Below are positions 7,648 through 19,774 of a DNA stretch of 64,000 bases, in pieces. Below the pieces are notes generated by a model. It was not told the DNA's origin, made no database searches, and saw only the letters and a program-made list of their open reading frames with translations. The translations under genes and the position numbers were made by a program. This DNA comes from Roseibium hamelinense (GTDB lineage: Bacteria; Pseudomonadota; Alphaproteobacteria; Rhizobiales; Stappiaceae), in the NCBI RefSeq assembly GCF_007830545.1, contig NZ_VLLF01000005.1:297298-361297 (forward strand). Reading direction: 5' to 3'. Within the stretch, counting starts at the first letter, position 1, and every line of letters starts with the position of its first letter.

Positions 7648-9123
7648 ATGCAGGTTTCGGAGGGTAGCGGCTCTGAACATTGGAACAGGGTCAAGAAACG
7701 TCTGCGGGCGGAGCTTGGCGACGATGTTTTTTCCAGCTGGTTCGCGCGAGTTGACCTTGAAGAACACAATGAAGGGACAGTCCGTCTGTCTGTCCCAACC
7801 CGTTTTTTGAAGCAATGGATCCAATCAAATTACAATGACCGGCTCATGGGTCTGTGGCAGCGCGAATGCGAAAACGTCCACCGCATCGAATTGACCGTGC
7901 GCGGCGCAATTCGCCCTCGGCAAAAGCCAGTCGGCGCAGCTGTCGCTCTCCCGGCGGCGAAGCGGCCTAAGCCTACCGCGAGCGACAACCGCGTTGATGG
8001 ATTTGCAGATACCAACCCAGTTGCAGCAGCCCAAGCAGCAACAGCTGCCGTTGGACGCGGAGAAACAGCTGAAACCAACCGCGATGTCCTGCAAGGCGCT
8101 TCGCTCGATCCAAAATACACCTTTGAAACATTCGTCGAGGGCGATTCCAACGGCCTTGCTCTGGCAGCTGCAAGGCAGGTCGCATCCGGTGGAACGGTCA
8201 CGTTCAATCCGCTGTTCTTGCATGCAAGCGTCGGGCTGGGAAAAACCCACTTAATGCAAGCCGTCGCATCCAAAGCGCGGGCCTCCGGGCGAAAGGTTTT
8301 GTACTTAACGGCCGAACACTTCATGTATCGCTTCGTATCGGCCTTGAAAGCGCAGTCAGCACTCGCATTTAAGGATACATTACGCACAATCGATCTGCTC
8401 TTGATCGACGATATGCAGTTTCTCCATGGGAAACAGGTGCAACAAGAATTCTGTCACACGCTCAACGCGCTCATCGATGGCGCGCGGCAAGTGATTGTAG
8501 CTGCCGACCGTGCACCTTCGGAGCTAGACACGTTGGACGACCGCGTCCGGTCTCGCCTGTCCGGTGGTCTTGTGGTCGGAATTCACGAGCCGGACTTCAC
8601 ACTGCGCCGAAACATCTTGACTGCGCGGGTAGCTCAATCGCAGCGGACCTACCCAAATTTTGAAGTTCCGGACACCGTTTTGGACTATGTCGCGCGGCAT
8701 GTTGCATCTTCCGGCCGCGACCTGGAAGGCGCATTGAATCGCCTGGTCGCACACAACCAGCTGACCAATCAGCCGATCACCCAGGAAATGGCAGAGATGA
8801 CCCTCCGCGATCTGGTCCGGTCCAGCGAACCGCGACGGGTAAAGATCGAAGACATCCAGCGCATCGTGTCGAAGCACTATAATGTCACCAAGGCGGATCT
8901 TCTATCAGCGCGCAGGACAAGAACAATTGTGCGCCCCCGTCAGATCGCCATGTACTTGGCAAAAGTCATGACACCTCGCTCATTGCCGGAAATTGGCCGC
9001 CGCTTCGGCAATCGGGATCACACAACGGTTCTGCACGCGGTACGAAAAATCGAAGAATTGGCACGGGCTGATCATGCGCTGTCGCAAGAGCTGGAATTGC
9101 TGAAACGCATGCTGGACGCCTGA
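7648..9123 (+). CDS. dnaA: Chromosomal replication initiator DnaA
   Basis: The AAA+ initiator that opens oriC. The start at 7648 (491 aa) is chosen because AGGAGG sits six bases upstream and the protein then begins with the domain I helix [18 protein letters not shown]; the frame extends further upstream without conservation. Domain II is the low-complexity, Ala/Gln-rich stretch around residues 90-150. Domain III has Walker A GLGKTHL and Walker [11 protein letters not shown]. Domain IV ends with the DNA-binding signature [20 protein letters not shown]. Walker B reads DDMQ as in many alphaproteobacteria. dnaN, recF and gyrB follow. Confidence 0.97.
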   Translation: MQVSEGSGSEHWNRVKKRLRAELGDDVFSSWFARVDLEEHNEGTVRLSVPTRFLKQWIQSNYNDRLMGLWQRECENVHRIELTVRGAIRPRQKPVGAAVALPAAKRPKPTASDNRVDGFADTNPVAAAQAATAAVGRGETAETNRDVLQGASLDPKYTFETFVEGDSNGLALAAARQVASGGTVTFNPLFLHASVGLGKTHLMQAVASKARASGRKVLYLTAEHFMYRFVSALKAQSALAFKDTLRTIDLLLIDDMQFLHGKQVQQEFCHTLNALIDGARQVIVAADRAPSELDTLDDRVRSRLSGGLVVGIHEPDFTLRRNILTARVAQSQRTYPNFEVPDTVLDYVARHVASSGRDLEGALNRLVAHNQLTNQPITQEMAEMTLRDLVRSSEPRRVKIEDIQRIVSKHYNVTKADLLSARRTRTIVRPRQIAMYLAKVMTPRSLPEIGRRFGNRDHTTVLHAVRKIEELARADHALSQELELLKRMLDA

Positions 9124-9140
9124 GCAAAAAACTCTATGAA

Positions 9141-9170
9141 AAGAGGGGCGTCCATTCGGGCGCCCCTCTT
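9141..9170 (+). terminator. Hairpin downstream of dnaA
   Basis: Ten perfect pairs, AAGAGGGGCG with CGCCCCTCTT, around a ten-base loop, starting 18 bases after the dnaA stop. There is no T-run, so it is a weak or Rho-assisted terminator or an mRNA 3'-end stabiliser. Confidence 0.55.
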
Positions 9171-9282
9171 GCATTTCCGGTCTGATCCGGGCAGTGTCTT
9201 CGCCCCGCTGCGGCAACGTGCAGCTCTGTAGTTTCATTCAGCCGGGTCTTCTTCCGGCACCTCACGAGTATGGATCTAGCGT

Positions 9283-10401
9283 ATGAAAGCGACCCTCGAG
9301 CGGACCGATCTCCTAAAGTCCCTGACCCACGTTCACCGGGTGGTCGAACGCCGGAACACTATTCCCATCCTGTCAAACGTTTTGCTGCGCGCCGAAGATG
9401 GCGCCTTGCGGCTAAAGGCTACCGATCTCGATCTCGAAGTTCTTGAAACCATCCCTGCGATGGTGGAAATGCCCGGAGCTACAACAATTCCGGCACATAT
9501 GATTTATGACATTGTGCGCAAGCTTCCCGATGGGTCCCAGGTCGTGCTGGAAACCACTGGCGACAACGCAACTTTAGAGCTGCGTGCCGGCCGGTCGCGG
9601 TTTACCCTACAAATGCTGCCGGAAACCGATTTCCCTGATTTGACGACAGGTGATTTCACCCATGGCTTCACTCTGACCGCGGCCGACGTCCGCAAGCTTA
9701 TTGACACAACGCAGTTTGCTATTTCAACCGAGGAAACTCGCTACTATCTGAACGGCATCTATCTTCATGCCGTTGAAACCGGCGAGGGGCAGCGCTTCCG
9801 GGCAGTTGCGACCGATGGACACCGCCTGGCTCAGGCAGAAGTTCCGGCTCCAAGCGGCTCCTCGGGCATGCCCGGCATCATTGTGCCGCGCAAAACCGTC
9901 GGGGAAATTCAAAAACTTCTGGAAAGCCCGGAAGCTGACGTTCAAATCGAACTTTCCGAGACGAAAATCAGGGCAACCACCGGCCCTATTGTTTTGACCT
10001 CCAAATTGATCGACGGCACATTCCCAGATTACGGCCGCGTTATTCCACAAGGCAATGACAAGGAAATGCGGGTTGACCGGGACGAGTTCAAAGAAGCTGT
10101 CGACCGCGTCTCAACAATTTCGTCAGAACGCGGACGCGCTGTAAAACTCGCCCTGAGTGACGGTCGAATGGTACTCACGGTCAACAACCCAGACTCGGGC
10201 AGCGCAACCGAGGAATTGGCAGTCGAGTACAGTGCCGAACCTCTCGAGATCGGCTTCAACTCACGATATCTTCTTGATATCGCCAATCAATTGTCGAGCG
10301 ACACTGCATTATTTCGCCTGGCGGATTCAGGTTCACCGACACTGATCCAGGACAACTCGGTCGATGATTGCTTGTTTGTTCTAATGCCAATGCGCGTGTG
10401 A
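9283..10401 (+). CDS. dnaN: DNA polymerase III beta subunit (sliding clamp)
   Basis: A 372-residue sliding clamp that tethers polymerase III and other partners to DNA. The opening MKATLERTDLLKSLTHVHRVVERRNTIPILSN and the closing DNSVDDCLFVLMPMRV are the standard clamp ends; the C-terminal MPMRV belongs to the partner-binding cleft. Three repeated clamp domains fit the length. It is separated from dnaA by 159 bases containing a hairpin, so it probably has its own promoter; recF follows after 19 bases. Confidence 0.97.
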   Translation: MKATLERTDLLKSLTHVHRVVERRNTIPILSNVLLRAEDGALRLKATDLDLEVLETIPAMVEMPGATTIPAHMIYDIVRKLPDGSQVVLETTGDNATLELRAGRSRFTLQMLPETDFPDLTTGDFTHGFTLTAADVRKLIDTTQFAISTEETRYYLNGIYLHAVETGEGQRFRAVATDGHRLAQAEVPAPSGSSGMPGIIVPRKTVGEIQKLLESPEADVQIELSETKIRATTGPIVLTSKLIDGTFPDYGRVIPQGNDKEMRVDRDEFKEAVDRVSTISSERGRAVKLALSDGRMVLTVNNPDSGSATEELAVEYSAEPLEIGFNSRYLLDIANQLSSDTALFRLADSGSPTLIQDNSVDDCLFVLMPMRV

Positions 10402-10420
10402 CCGTTCAAAGGCACTTGAG

Positions 10421-11569
10421 ATGACAGGTACGGCAGCGGCGCTCATTACCCGGCTGACGCTGTCCGATTTTCGCAACTATCGGCATCTGGATATTCAGTT
10501 CAGCGCCAGGCTCTCAGCATTTGTCGGCGACAACGGCGCTGGCAAAACGAATGTACTGGAAGCAATTTCCTTTTTGACTGCCGGCCGCGGTATCCGGCGC
10601 GCCGGACTTTCCGACATTGCCCGCCATGCTGGAAGCGGTGGCTGGAGTGTTGCCGCCAGACTGGCAGGCGAATTTCTTGAGACCCGGATCGGCACTGGCT
10701 TCACCCCTGGCGAGGCTGGCCGGAAAGTTCGGATCGATGGCGCGGATGCAAGATCCACAGAAGCCCTTCTGGACCACGTCCGAGCGCTCTGGCTTGTCCC
10801 CAGTATGGACGGACTCTTTTTGGGGCCCGGTTCTGATCGGCGCAGGTTCTTGGACCGGCTTACGCTCTCGTTAGACCCGGCTCACGGCCGCCGGGTCGGC
10901 GATTTTGAAAAAGCACTTCGAAACCGTAACAAGGTGTTGGAGCAAGGGGCGCCAGACGCTTATGCAAACGCAGTTGAAACCCAGGTCGCCGAGCTTGGCA
11001 CGGCGGTTTCCCTTGCGCGAAGGGAAACCACAGCTCTGCTGACCTCTGCCCTTTCTGCTCAATCCAAAATCGCGAACGCATTTCCGAGCGCGGATGTTGT
11101 GCTGGCCGGTGAATTCGAAACTGAATTCGAAGGCGCAGCAGCCTCTGACATCGAAGACGCATATAGAACCGCGCTACAGACAACCCGCCGCCGCGATCAA
11201 GCGGCCGGACGCACGCTGTTTGGGCCTCATCTGAGCGACCTAAAGGTTCACCACCGCGAAAAACAGATGCCTGCGAGCAAATGCTCAACCGGGGAGCAAA
11301 AAGCGCTATTGATTGGTTTAATCCTGGGCCATGCAGGCCTCACCAAATCCATGACCGGCTCGCCTCCGGTCCTGCTTCTCGACGAAGTGGCTGCCCACCT
11401 TGATCCAAACCGGCGCGAAGCATTGTTCGAAAAGCTCCATGCAATGGGAGGACAAGTTTTCATGACGGGCACCGACGCCGGCCTTTTCGAGGCTCTGCCC
11501 GCATCTGGTGAAATTTTCAGCATCGACAATTCTCGTGCCCGATTGCTGAAATCGTCAAACCACCCTTAA
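10421..11569 (+). CDS. recF: DNA replication and repair protein RecF
   Basis: An SMC-like ATPase that helps load RecA at gaps. Walker A is GDNGAGKTNVLEAIS (about residues 35-49) and the adjacent LTLSDFRNYRHLDI is the family opening. The ABC-type signature region is STGEQKALLIGLILGHA and Walker B is PPVLLLDEVAAHLDP. Length (382 aa) is slightly longer than E. coli RecF (357). AAAGG lies eight bases before the ATG. It follows dnaN by 19 bases and is likely cotranscribed with it. Confidence 0.96.
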   Translation: MTGTAAALITRLTLSDFRNYRHLDIQFSARLSAFVGDNGAGKTNVLEAISFLTAGRGIRRAGLSDIARHAGSGGWSVAARLAGEFLETRIGTGFTPGEAGRKVRIDGADARSTEALLDHVRALWLVPSMDGLFLGPGSDRRRFLDRLTLSLDPAHGRRVGDFEKALRNRNKVLEQGAPDAYANAVETQVAELGTAVSLARRETTALLTSALSAQSKIANAFPSADVVLAGEFETEFEGAAASDIEDAYRTALQTTRRRDQAAGRTLFGPHLSDLKVHHREKQMPASKCSTGEQKALLIGLILGHAGLTKSMTGSPPVLLLDEVAAHLDPNRREALFEKLHAMGGQVFMTGTDAGLFEALPASGEIFSIDNSRARLLKSSNHP

Positions 11570-11615
11570 AACCGCCGAAGTTTCATGGTTTTTCCACGAC
11601 TATGATACCCGTTTT

Positions 11616-11671
11616 CACGGCGCTGCAGCGCCGTGGTTGAACGAGCTGAACAACCCCGTATAACGGGGTGT
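11616..11671. repeat. 20-bp perfect palindrome and second hairpin between recF and gyrB
   Basis: CACGGCGCTGCAGCGCCGTG (11616-11635) is a perfect 20-bp palindrome, and a second stem built on CCCCGT/ACGGGG lies at 11653-11671. Both are in the 133-bp recF-gyrB gap, without T-runs. Candidate terminator-like or gyrase-linked control element. Confidence 0.45.
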
Positions 11672-11693
11672 TAAATTACAGACCGATTGGTGA

Positions 11694-14153
<2,460 letters not shown>

Positions 14154-14154
14154 T

Positions 14155-14192
14155 CAAAAAACCCGGCCGACAAATCGGTCGGGTGTTATTAT
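14155..14192. terminator. Bidirectional terminator between gyrB and the GGDEF gene
   Basis: CCCGGCCGA/TCGGTCGGG (14162-14170 with 14175-14183, one G-U pair) closes a CAAA loop. An A6 run on its left gives a U-tract for the minus-strand gene ending at 14189; the plus-strand tail is less U-rich. It probably serves both converging genes. Confidence 0.75.
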
Positions 14193-16261
14193 GTGATGCT
14201 TTTCGGGACGTTTCGATTTCCCGCGCCGGGCCATGGGATGGCGCGGCCAAAATAGTGCCCTTGGCCGGCATCAATCCCGATTTCTGACAGCTGATCCGCC
14301 TGTTCCTGTGTTTCAACGTGCTTTGCAATAAGGCGGATGTTTAAATCGTGTGTGGTCTGAACCAGACTGGCCAAGATTTTTGCTTTTGCCTCATTTGACA
14401 GGGCTGGTCCGGTCAAAGACGGATCAAGCTTTATCCAGTCCACCTTCAATTCAGTAAGTCGCGATAATACGGGCCAATGCCCCCCAAAATCGTCGATGGC
14501 TGTTTGGCAACCGAGTTCAGTCGCTAACTTGAAAAAAGCTTCGATGGACGCGGGTTCCCGCAAAAAGTCACGTTCAGAAATTTCCAAGCAAATACGTGCC
14601 GCAAGAAGGGGATTGGTTTCTAGCCGCATCTTGAGAACGTCGCAAAAATGCTCATCCCTGGCGGACTCTGCGGATACGTTTACAGTCAGCCAACTTCGTC
14701 CCCTCTCTTCGTCAGCAGCATCCAGAACTTTGTCTAATATCCAACTATCGACCTTAGAAATATATCGATTGCGAGCTGCTGCAGACAACAACGCGCGCGG
14801 AGAGATTGAGGCTGATGCTGTAACTTTCACCCTCAGCAAAATTTCCTGAGCGAAAGGCCTTCGTGTCCCCAGCCAGATAACTGGCATGGCATAGAGCGAA
14901 AGATCTTGAGCACGAAGCCGGTCTGGTTCCGGAGCGTCTGCGTGTGGGCTCTTTTGATTGTTGCCGCTATCTTCAAATATCCGGATTGAAATCGACCTCC
15001 CACCTGATCTCTTGCCGCAAAGACATGCTTCATCAGCAAATTTCAGCACTCCGGATGCAGTGGTTTTTGAGGAGACGTCCAGCTCGCGCACAAGCGCAAC
15101 ACCGATAGAGCCCCCGATAGTAAAAACGCGGTCATCGACATTGAGCCGAATGTTTAACAATGCGTCCAGAAACTCCTGTGCCTTTGCAAGTGCACATTCT
15201 TCACTATCGACAAGGCTCAAAAAGCATGCAAATTCGTCACCGCCAATCCGGCCCGCAGCCCCGTGCTCCGGCAGAATACTATCCAAGGCTGAACCGACCA
15301 GGCGCAGCATGGTGTCACCCGCATCATGGCCGCCGAAATCATTTACTTTTTTGAACTCGTCCAAATCTATATAAAATACACCCAAGCCATTGCCCGCATC
15401 GGCCCGCATAGCTTCCAGCTGACGATCAAGCGCTCCCAAGAAAGCACGTCGATTTAAAAGATCGGTGAGAGGATCAAGGTTCGCAAGCCGCTTGTATTCT
15501 TCCACCTCATCGGGCGCGTCGACATTTTGGCGCAGAACCGCCATAATATGGGATGAAGCCTCGGTTTCAGATGCCATATGAACTAAGCGAACTTCAGTCG
15601 TCTGGCCTGATGCACCACCGGTCAATTTTTGAGGGAATTCACTTCGCACATGAAGCGTTGCTGGTCCCTTCTGCCGGCAGTTCTGAATGGCGTTTTCCAA
15701 CTCGGAGCCATCAATCGGGGTGCCGATCACGAACTCGAGCTTGTTTTGAATTGCACCAAGCTCTTCGTCTGCTTCAAAAACGAGCACTTCATCCGGGAAA
15801 TGCGACAATAGTCGTTCAGGGGGTAAGTAAGGAGCACGCTTCACCGTTTCGTGGCGCGGCCAATCAACCTGCAGAAGAACAACTCGTTCTGTTCCGACCT
15901 TGAACTCCAAAGGTTCACAAAACAGCTCGGACGCCATCAAAGAGCCATTTGTAAAATATACTCCGCCCTCGACATGCGTATGAGCGCCACCAAGCGCCGC
16001 AACGAGTGCGGATTGCAGCTTGCGTGCGCTCTCTGCAGTCAAACTGCTGAAAAGACTCATAGCTTTGACATCTGCAACACCTTTTGGGATACGCCGGCTA
16101 AATGCTTGATTGCAAGCAAAGATCTCTGAAGACGCAGCCACGAACGCCGCAGCACGGGGCAGTACTTCTAGCAGTGAGGCATATAGCTCGGGAACTGCAT
16201 CATGCCGTGCCGGTGCACGATCCCCTGAATGAGGCAACAGCATTCCATGTCTGTTTTGCAA
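14189..16261 (-). CDS. GGDEF and EAL-like domain protein (cyclic-di-GMP turnover)
   Basis: A 690-residue soluble protein with an N-terminal sensor-like half (about 20-250), an intact diguanylate cyclase motif GGDEF at residues 340-344, and a C-terminal EAL-type domain. I see no RxxD inhibitory site just before GGDEF. In the EAL domain the signature reads EIL (about 473-475), while LEISE, IDDFGGHW and VDWIKLD keep key acidic residues and the lysine; the usual AEGVE is AKHVE. Cyclase activity is likely, phosphodiesterase activity doubtful. The start is TTG with a GGGGG box; an ATG at 16243 is an alternative. A CtrA-type site lies about 140 bp upstream. Confidence 0.85.
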   Translation of the reverse strand: MQNRHGMLLPHSGDRAPARHDAVPELYASLLEVLPRAAAFVAASSEIFACNQAFSRRIPKGVADVKAMSLFSSLTAESARKLQSALVAALGGAHTHVEGGVYFTNGSLMASELFCEPLEFKVGTERVVLLQVDWPRHETVKRAPYLPPERLLSHFPDEVLVFEADEELGAIQNKLEFVIGTPIDGSELENAIQNCRQKGPATLHVRSEFPQKLTGGASGQTTEVRLVHMASETEASSHIMAVLRQNVDAPDEVEEYKRLANLDPLTDLLNRRAFLGALDRQLEAMRADAGNGLGVFYIDLDEFKKVNDFGGHDAGDTMLRLVGSALDSILPEHGAAGRIGGDEFACFLSLVDSEECALAKAQEFLDALLNIRLNVDDRVFTIGGSIGVALVRELDVSSKTTASGVLKFADEACLCGKRSGGRSISIRIFEDSGNNQKSPHADAPEPDRLRAQDLSLYAMPVIWLGTRRPFAQEILLRVKVTASASISPRALLSAAARNRYISKVDSWILDKVLDAADEERGRSWLTVNVSAESARDEHFCDVLKMRLETNPLLAARICLEISERDFLREPASIEAFFKLATELGCQTAIDDFGGHWPVLSRLTELKVDWIKLDPSLTGPALSNEAKAKILASLVQTTHDLNIRLIAKHVETQEQADQLSEIGIDAGQGHYFGRAIPWPGAGNRNVPKSIT

Positions 16262-16400
16262 CAGAACACCCCCATGAACATTTTAGATTTTATGAGTCGC
16301 TTTGTTGAATAGCGCCCACTACTAATAATTACAGATATAGCACAGCTGTTTTCCAAGTTATCGTCTCCGCACAACTACCCACAGGCTAATGATTCCGTAA

Positions 16401-16419
16401 GGTTAATTTTAAATTAACC
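16401..16419. promoter_or_regulatory. CtrA-type binding site (perfect palindrome)
   Basis: GGTTAATTTTAAATTAACC is a perfect 19-bp palindrome and contains TTAA-N7-TTAAC on both strands, the consensus of the alphaproteobacterial cell-cycle regulator CtrA. It lies 121 bp before the RlpA-like gene and about 140 bp before the divergent GGDEF gene, so it could act on either. Confidence 0.6.
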
Positions 16420-16540
16420 CATTCTTCGAAAGTCGTGCGCTTTCTTGCGCAAGTTCATCGGACCGGCGAATTCGAGGAAGCCACACTGGTGACACGGAAG
16501 TGGCGTAAACAACCGAATGTTGGGACCTTGCGTAGGACGA

Positions 16541-16969
16541 ATGATGCGATCGCGGATTGTGAACTTGATTGGCGCAGCAACACTTACCGTCGGACTTGGA
16601 TCAATGCCTGCGGTTGGGGCAAACACCCCTGTGCCCAAGCCTACCGGTCAATCTGCGCAATGCGGCAATGCATCCTGGTATGCACTAAACGGTATAACCG
16701 CGAACGGAGAAAAAACAGATCCAACCGCGTTAACCGCAGCCCACCGCAATTTGCCCTTCGGTACGATGGTCAAAGTGAAAAATCTTGCAAACGGTCGCGA
16801 GGTTCTTGTTCGGATCAATGACCGGGGGCCTTTTGTGGATGGGCGGGTTATTGACGTCACGAAAGCGGCTGCCGCTCGATTAGGTTTTATCCGAAAAGGC
16901 GTGACCAGGGTCCGGATTACCTTTCCCGCTGGGATAAAAACCTTCAGAGCGCGGTATGCCTGCAAGTGA
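16541..16969 (+). CDS. RlpA-like double-psi beta-barrel septal/cell-wall protein
   Basis: A roughly 142-residue secreted protein of the RlpA family (septal lytic transglycosylase or its non-catalytic relatives). After a signal peptide ([24 protein letters not shown]) comes the core [33 protein letters not shown] and [26 protein letters not shown], the diagnostic double-psi barrel run with the catalytic-type Asp and His. No SPOR domain follows, so it is the short form. Two adjacent ATGs (16541, 16544) follow AGGA. A CtrA-type site upstream fits a cell-division role. Confidence 0.88.
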   Translation: MMRSRIVNLIGAATLTVGLGSMPAVGANTPVPKPTGQSAQCGNASWYALNGITANGEKTDPTALTAAHRNLPFGTMVKVKNLANGREVLVRINDRGPFVDGRVIDVTKAAAARLGFIRKGVTRVRITFPAGIKTFRARYACK

Positions 16970-17329
16970 CTGACGAAGAAGTTGCGCCGCTAAGAGCCAT
17001 CATCGGATCAGACGGCCTTCTCAAACCATGTGGGTGACCTTAGCTTCGGATTTATTTAAGTATCTTTGGTGATCCATTATCGAACCCAAAATCAATAAAT
17101 AAGATCGTTCGCGGTGATGACAAACAACAGCCACCTCGCTATCATCCTAGCCGTGGTCGATGGGGCCACGTGCACAGTAACTTTTTCGCGTGGCCCGTTT
17201 TGCGGGTTACGCGTTTTTTTTACTTCCAATAACCAACTACCAGCCATGAAATACTTTTTTGTGACGTGAATACCTCTAAGGGCTAACAAACGTGTGATGG
17301 CTGAAGGCCCTGCCAAAAAGCGTCTGTTC
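16970..17329. other. Spacer between the converging RlpA-like and photolyase genes
   Basis: About 360 bases with no credible gene on either strand. The only clear structure is the terminator at 17187-17220. Confidence 0.6.
17187..17220 (+). terminator. Rho-independent terminator of the RlpA-like gene
   Basis: An 11-pair stem (17187-17197 with 17203-17213, two G-U pairs) closes a TTTTG loop and is followed by seven T residues. It lies 218 bp after the RlpA-like stop, giving that mRNA an unusually long 3' tail. Confidence 0.8.
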
Positions 17330-18874
17330 TTATTCTGACGGGTATACGCTCGCCAAAAATTTCTCAGACGCATTTAAGTACGCGGTCTGTTTTTGCGCAC
17401 TCATACGGGACCAGGTCGCGTACATTTGCGCCAACCGCGGATTGCCTTTCAGTTTCGTTTCATTGCGGGCCAGGAACGTCCAATAAAGCGCGTTAAAGGG
17501 ACAAGCATCAGGCTCGGTCTTTTTCGACACTTTGTAGGCGCAGTCGCCGCAATAGTCAGACATCTTGTTGATGTAGTTCCCACCAGATGCATATGGCTTT
17601 GATCCAAGCAAACCACCGTCCGCGAATTGGCTCATACCAATCGTGTTGGGCATTTCAACCCACTCAAATGCATCCGCATAAACGGTAAGATACCATTCGT
17701 GCACCTGCTTCGGATCAACGCCGATCAACATTGCAAAATTCCCGGTCACCATCAGGCGTTGGATGTGGTGAGCGTATGCTTCTTCCCGGGTTTGCTTTAT
17801 CGCTGCTTTCAGGCACGCCATGTCAGTGTCGCCTGTCCAATAAAACTCGGGAAGGTCCCGTGTTGCGTTCAGAAAGTTTCCGGAGGCATAATCGGGCATT
17901 TTCAGCCAATAGATGCCGCGAACATATTCGCGCCAGCCAATAATCTGGCGAATGAACCCTTCCGCTGCGTTCAAAGGCACGTCACCGGCTTTGTACGCCT
18001 CTTCCACTGCGGAGCACATTTCAAGCGGGTCCAGCAAACCAATGTTGAGATAAAGCGAGGTTACTGCGTGATAGAGGAACTTTTCGCCCTTCAGCATAGC
18101 GTCTTGATAGTCTCCAAAGTGCGGGAGCGCCGTTTGCAGAAAGTGTTCGAAAGCCTCATGAGCCTGTTGGGTTGTGACTCCAAACCAGAACGGCTCGAGA
18201 TCGCCAAAGTGATGGCCAAACCGATTATTGACTAAATCGAGCACCTCTTGCGTGACCTGATCTGGCTCGAAGCGTTTTGGCTCCGGCATAAAAAGGTCGG
18301 CCTTGGCCGGCTTGCGGTTTTCAGTGTCAAAATTCCATTTCCCGCCAATTGGCTCGCCAGGTTTGCCATCGTCGTTCATGAGCAAACCGGTCTGGCGGCG
18401 CATATCACGGTAGAAATACTCCATACGCAGCTGTTTGCGGCCTTTTGCCCATGATGTGAACTTCGGCAACGGGCACAAAAAACGAGTATCAGTAAAGATA
18501 TCGACCGGGATTCCAAGATCTGACTGCCACGTTTTGACATCCTCAAGTACACGCCACTCGCTAGGCTCAGTCACACCCAAACGTTCTGGCTTGAGGATCT
18601 TGCACTGCCGTAGAACTTCCCCGGAAAAAGACCCCGCATTGTCTGAATCTTCAAGCTTTATATAGTGAACAGCCCACCCCTTCTCGCTAAGTTCTCGCGC
18701 AAAGTGCCGCATAGCGGAAAAAATGAAGGCAATCTTCTTTTTATGGTGCCGGACATGTGTGGCCTCCTCTACAACCTCCATCATCAAAATAGCGTCCTTG
18801 GCCGGATCTCCATCCCGTATTGAGGACAACCCGTGGGACAATTGATCACCGAAAATAACTATAAGTTTTCGCAC
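17330..18874 (-). CDS. Fe-S cryptochrome/photolyase family protein (PhrB-like, (6-4) type)
   Basis: A 514-residue flavoprotein of the FeS-BCP group typified by Agrobacterium PhrB, which repairs (6-4) photoproducts in light. The N-terminal antenna domain starts RKLIVIFGDQLSHG. The FAD-binding half contains FIRQIIGWREYVRGIYWL, AYAHHIQRLMVTGNFAML and FADGGLLGSKPYASGGNYINK. Cysteines in DYCGDCAYKV and PDACPFNALYW are those expected to hold the 4Fe-4S cluster, with a further Cys in DTDMACLKAAI. The start is GTG with a poor ribosome-binding site. No LexA box was seen upstream. Confidence 0.92.
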   Translation of the reverse strand: MRKLIVIFGDQLSHGLSSIRDGDPAKDAILMMEVVEEATHVRHHKKKIAFIFSAMRHFARELSEKGWAVHYIKLEDSDNAGSFSGEVLRQCKILKPERLGVTEPSEWRVLEDVKTWQSDLGIPVDIFTDTRFLCPLPKFTSWAKGRKQLRMEYFYRDMRRQTGLLMNDDGKPGEPIGGKWNFDTENRKPAKADLFMPEPKRFEPDQVTQEVLDLVNNRFGHHFGDLEPFWFGVTTQQAHEAFEHFLQTALPHFGDYQDAMLKGEKFLYHAVTSLYLNIGLLDPLEMCSAVEEAYKAGDVPLNAAEGFIRQIIGWREYVRGIYWLKMPDYASGNFLNATRDLPEFYWTGDTDMACLKAAIKQTREEAYAHHIQRLMVTGNFAMLIGVDPKQVHEWYLTVYADAFEWVEMPNTIGMSQFADGGLLGSKPYASGGNYINKMSDYCGDCAYKVSKKTEPDACPFNALYWTFLARNETKLKGNPRLAQMYATWSRMSAQKQTAYLNASEKFLASVYPSE

Positions 18875-19062
18875 CTGGCAGCTTCCATTTGTGTTTTACG
18901 CACGTCTTATACGCTTCCCCTGCGCTGCCATATCACTCCGCCGCCACAACAAATCATCAGCAACAATGAAGCGGCCTTTACCCTGTCAACAAATTCAGAA
19001 AGACATTGCCCGAACCACGATCATCCTGTATCAGGGCGGTCTCTATATCGCTTTGCGTGCCA

Positions 19063-19139
<77 letters not shown>

Positions 19140-19319
19140 AAAATATCCGATACGTGAGATATCGCGTTTAATACGCCGGTTGGGCATCGCATTCGCTACG
19201 ACCTTGAGACGGGTTCAAACGCCGCGCAGTTTTTCCGATATCCATCGAATATCTCGGTAGCGACACGAGTATAAATACCGGTGCGCGTACACTTTGGTTC
19301 AAGTGACGGATCCATCGCT

Positions 19320-19712
19320 TCAATACATGACTTTCGTAAGTTGAATTACGACATCTTTTGCATGAGATAATCGGACACTGCCCCTAGCCAACAACCAGCC
19401 GTCAGTCCGCTCCAAATGAGCGATGATTTGCACTGGCCGCGCGGCTGCGAATGACACGGGCAACGAGAACTCTTCAAAATCCGTATTCCCATCTGTGATC
19501 AACAATTTTTCGCGCAGTCCCTGACCTCCGGTTTCAGAACTGGGTACGGCTTGGTCCGGAACGAATATCCGGATGCGTCCTTCGGGGATTGCCTTAAGGC
19601 TTGGATAAGTAACCCTTACGAAGACTTTTTCTTCCTGAGCGCGCGCTCGGGTGCAGGGAACGGTCAGAGTTGCCAATATGGAGGTGCAAAGGAAGGCGCG
19701 TCTATTCAACAT
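19320..19712 (-). CDS. Small exported protein of unknown function
   Basis: 130 residues with an export signal (MLNRRAFLCTSILATLTVPCTRARA, ending in an Ala-x-Ala type cleavage site; the NRRAFL start resembles a twin-arginine signal but is not a perfect one). The mature part is a predicted beta-rich domain with VRVTYPSLKAIPEGRIRIFVPD and RPVQIIAHLERTDGWLLARGSVRL. The alternation resembles the YbaY/YscW beta-sandwich lipoproteins, but I cannot establish homology. It lies downstream of the RTX metalloprotease on the same strand, with a terminator hairpin between. Confidence 0.6.
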   Translation of the reverse strand: MLNRRAFLCTSILATLTVPCTRARAQEEKVFVRVTYPSLKAIPEGRIRIFVPDQAVPSSETGGQGLREKLLITDGNTDFEEFSLPVSFAAARPVQIIAHLERTDGWLLARGSVRLSHAKDVVIQLTKVMY

Positions 19713-19774
19713 TCAGCTCGCTTCACGATCCATAGCTGCTGGCTGCGTTTTTCTGGGCCAAAAACTGGTTTGCA

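Noticed and set aside
11641..11656. GAAC-N5-GAAC near gyrB as a LexA box
   Set aside because: The spacer is five bases rather than the required seven.
17092..17373. 93-codon minus-strand frame upstream of the photolyase stop
   Set aside because: It overlaps the terminator at 17187-17220 and the photolyase 3' end and looks like random composition.
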